Positions 62,181 to 64,000 of a stretch of 64,000 nucleotides of DNA are shown in pieces. Position numbers and translations under genes: made by a program. Position 1 is the first letter of the stretch, and each line of letters starts with the position of its first letter. The stretch is taken from contig CACEAR010000004.1 of assembly GCA_902557575.1 (NCBI GenBank), positions 1 through 64,000 of the forward strand, written 5' to 3'. This DNA comes from an uncultured SAR86 cluster bacterium. GTDB taxonomy: Bacteria > Pseudomonadota > Gammaproteobacteria > Magnimaribacterales > D2472. The notes under the pieces were generated by a model that was not told the DNA's origin, did not search any database, and saw nothing but the letters and a program-made list of their open reading frames with translations.

Positions 62181-62516
62181 CTACCCCGGTGGCCACGAAA
62201 GCGGTCTTCCAGCCAGCAGATGTAAGTGAAGATGAAAGACTGACTGTCCGGCTTTCGCACCATTATTGATAACAATCCTAAAAGCATCTTTTGTGTCATG
62301 ATCTTCCGCTATTTTATTGGCGGCAATAAGAAGCTTTCCTAACAATTCACTATCATTGTCATCTGATAAAGATAGTTGAGGTATTTCTTTTTTGGGGATT
62401 ATTAAAATATGAATAGGAGCTTGAGGATTAATATCATTAAAAGCTATGCAAAAATCATCCTCATATAAAATATCTGTCGGTATTTCTTTATCGATAATTT
62501 TTTTAAAGATGGTCAT
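62181..62516 (-). CDS. HIT family nucleotide hydrolase (HinT-like)
   Basis: A 111-residue purine-nucleoside phosphoramidase of the histidine-triad superfamily. The triad is QSVFHLHLHLLAGRPL; the N-terminal FKKIIDKEIPTDILYEDD and AFNDINPQAPIHILIIPKK match HinT. Native substrates are uncertain. It is 2 bp downstream of a small membrane protein gene and part of the run from the phytase at the window end. Confidence 0.94.
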   Translation of the reverse strand: MTIFKKIIDKEIPTDILYEDDFCIAFNDINPQAPIHILIIPKKEIPQLSLSDDNDSELLGKLLIAANKIAEDHDTKDAFRIVINNGAKAGQSVFHLHLHLLAGRPLSWPPG

Positions 62517-62518
62517 AC

Positions 62519-62710
62519 TTACATGAAGACTCTTGGCAGAACCCTAATAGCAATATAAAAAATTCCTGCGGTCATAACGAGACCTAGAAAAATTACTAAA
62601 AGATCTCTTAAGAATGCCGTTAGCCTTCCATTTCTTTTAGCTTTTACTAAATTAATTATAAAAAATATAATGGCTAAGAGTGATGCGGTAAGTATTAATA
62701 TTTGAATCAT
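62519..62710 (-). CDS. Small two-helix membrane protein
   Basis: A 63-residue hydrophobic protein with two predicted helices (about 3-22 and 37-59) separated by a basic loop (KAKRNGRLTAFLRD). It may belong to the DUF2970 group of small membrane proteins, but I cannot confirm this. It is spaced 7 bp after dedA and 2 bp before the HIT gene, so it is very probably part of that operon. Confidence 0.65.
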   Translation of the reverse strand: MIQILILTASLLAIIFFIINLVKAKRNGRLTAFLRDLLVIFLGLVMTAGIFYIAIRVLPRVFM

Positions 62711-62717
62711 AATAAAT

Positions 62718-63221
62718 CTATAAAATTGAGCTTAATCCTGTAGTGAGTATTATAAGGCCAAAACCCCATACCGAAATAGCTAAAATAGATGCTCTGTAGA
62801 ATTTCATAAATTCCATACCTGTCATCCCAATTAAAAATGGAACAATAGCCCTCATTGCCGGAATAAATCTACCCAACACTACTGTAAGTTGACCAAATCT
62901 ATCAATAAAGTTATTTCCTCTCTCAATAATACTTTCTCTTTTTTTAAAAAACTTTGTCTCAAGCACCAGTGGACCAAATCTTTTTCCTAATATAAAACTA
63001 ATGACATCACCCGCATGCGCCCCAATCATAGCTAAAGGAACTATGCTATATAAATCAAGAAGACTGTTGTTATAAAGAAATACGCAAATTGAAAAAAGAA
63101 TTGCACTTGATAGAATGCTGCCGACGATCACCAAAGACTCTGCAAAAGCAAAGACAAGAATCAATACATACGAGTATTGTAAATTATTCGATATAAACTC
63201 TAGGACGTTATCTAATGACAT
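62718..63221 (-). CDS. DedA family membrane protein
   Basis: A 167-residue DedA/SNARE-associated protein, shorter than the common 200 or so. It has FAESLVIVGSILSSAILF (an acidic membrane residue, E28), GAHAGDVISFILGKRFGP, and the diagnostic VLGRFIPAMRAIVPFLIGMTGM with its paired arginines. DedA proteins include undecaprenyl-phosphate and phospholipid flippases. The ATG overlaps the end of the phytase gene by 14 bp. Confidence 0.9.
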   Translation of the reverse strand: MSLDNVLEFISNNLQYSYVLILVFAFAESLVIVGSILSSAILFSICVFLYNNSLLDLYSIVPLAMIGAHAGDVISFILGKRFGPLVLETKFFKKRESIIERGNNFIDRFGQLTVVLGRFIPAMRAIVPFLIGMTGMEFMKFYRASILAISVWGFGLIILTTGLSSIL

Positions 63222-64000
63222 CTAAAGCATCAAGAACATCTTTGAATGAGACAATTTTGAAGTTTTGTCTTTTTGTTCTATACCCATCTTTATTAAGACC
63301 ATCTTGGGCAATCATAATGCCTTCTGGATACTCTTCACTCAGATTGTAGTTGATTGTTTCTATACCATCTGTATCAGTCACATTGTCTATACTTTTTGAA
63401 GAGCCAATTCTAAAACTTGTAATGTAATCATAAGGATAATTTCTATCATAAAGATTAAACTTACTATCTCCCTGAGAGGATAAAATTAAATAACCTGTAT
63501 TATTTGGTGTTTTATATAATGATACGCCCTCTGGGTCACCACCGATTTGACCTTCCCTAGAATCGACAATATATGGCTCAGAAAAATCAAAACTATCATC
63601 GAGTCTATAAGCTTTTAAAACCCCTCTTACCTCTTCTTCTGATATAAAAAGGGTCCTATTTAAATCATCATAAACACATCCCTCGGATTCTCCACCATTA
63701 TTAAAAGTTGTTATAAGATCAAGGCCATTCTCTGTTAGGTTCCATACTTCAACCCGTGGACCAGTGTCTTCTGTCAGAAAAGCAACTAATCCATACTTTG
63801 GATCTATACCAGCGCATATACCATATACGATAATGTCTGATTTACCTCTAAATGATGGTTTTGATGGAACTTCCCATGAGTTATTTTCAAGTTTTTCTCT
63901 TGTTTCATTATCTTCAAATACCCATAAATCAACCGATCCTAATGTTCTATTGGATGCAAAAAGGAAAGTAAAATCCGAGACATTCTCATCATCTCCAATA
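63208..64000 (-). CDS. Beta-propeller phytase, 5' part cut by window end
   Basis: The minus-strand frame is open for 264 codons from the window edge to a TAA at 63208. Recognisable blocks are NGGESEGCVYDDLNRTLFIS, GGDPEGVSLYKTPNNTGYLI, LSSQGDSKFNLYDRN and EYPEGIMIAQDG, the repeated propeller blades and Ca2+/phosphate-binding acidic residues of 3-phytases (PF02333). Such enzymes release phosphate from inositol phosphates and are usually secreted; the signal region lies beyond the window. It is upstream of dedA in the same operon. Confidence 0.88.
   Translation of the reverse strand, partial: IGDDENVSDFTFLFASNRTLGSVDLWVFEDNETREKLENNSWEVPSKPSFRGKSDIIVYGICAGIDPKYGLVAFLTEDTGPRVEVWNLTENGLDLITTFNNGGESEGCVYDDLNRTLFISEEEVRGVLKAYRLDDSFDFSEPYIVDSREGQIGGDPEGVSLYKTPNNTGYLILSSQGDSKFNLYDRNYPYDYITSFRIGSSKSIDNVTDTDGIETINYNLSEEYPEGIMIAQDGLNKDGYRTKRQNFKIVSFKDVLDALDVIR

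Overview
This window looks like a chromosome segment of a streamlined, AT-rich marine gammaproteobacterium, most like the SAR86 group. That is an inference from gene content, gene order, low GC and tight packing; no rRNA or database search supports it here. Apart from the two genes cut by the window edges and a few small proteins, nearly every gene is a recognisable housekeeping or accessory gene. There are no insertion sequences, phage genes, CRISPR arrays or integrases. Start codons are often TTG (icd, nqrA, mfd, mltG, rnt), one is GTG (purB), and apbE seems to lack any ATG/GTG/TTG start. No gene-free stretch reaches 300 bases. The two largest gaps are the rne leader (about 190 bp) and the tRNA-Arg upstream region (about 150 bp).

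Layout: 1-4014 (minus) is a small secreted set: an M64-type metallopeptidase lipoprotein, a SRPBCC protein and a PhoD-like phosphatase with a Tat signal. 4044-12252 is core metabolism and proteostasis in an order I recall from Pseudomonas: infA, clpA-clpS, icd, mnmA, purB, aceA. 12236-19223 (minus) is the complete Na+-NQR operon nqrABCDEF followed by its maturation genes apbE and nqrM. 19291-23068 (minus) holds a long-form GAPDH and two acyl-CoA dehydrogenases that look like the two subunits of a heteromeric enzyme. 23126-27349 has mfd-csiV and convergent nfuA. 27491-38439 is an extracytoplasmic block: oligopeptidase B-like lipoprotein, a 2072-residue cadherin-repeat subtilisin lipoprotein, a GH16 (laminarinase-like) lipoprotein and a Na+/amino-acid symporter. 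38442-45462 (minus) is rluC-rpmF-fabD-fabG-acpP-fabF-mltG-tmk-holB-grx, without the plsX, fabH and pabC often found there. 45551-47679 is rne with a two-hairpin leader. 47648-58566 has nudC, nhaB-dusA, mlaA-mrp, metG-fnr-rnt, pdxJ-grxD, a GPH sugar transporter and a YcaR/UPF0434 protein. 58567-58795 is a possible small RNA, a hairpin terminator and tRNA-Arg(ACG). 58796-64000 holds an acyltransferase, a GDPD phosphodiesterase, a UMF1 transporter, several small membrane proteins, HIT, DedA and a beta-propeller phytase cut by the window end.

Together the genes suggest an aerobic heterotroph with a sodium-based energy economy (Na+-NQR, NhaB, Na+ symporter). It appears able to use C2 or fatty-acid carbon (isocitrate lyase, acyl-CoA dehydrogenases), beta-glucan and proteins (GH16, M64, S8 and S9 peptidases) and organic phosphorus (PhoD, GDPD, phytase).

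The most striking architectural feature is that all ten convergent gene junctions abut or overlap, three of them through the same TTAG stop-codon interlock. No protein system here is wholly unfamiliar. The best candidates for something undescribed are the structured RNA upstream of tRNA-Arg, the non-canonical apbE start, the domain-reduced Mrp, the 19-bp tandem palindrome ahead of the GH16 gene, and the very small membrane proteins.
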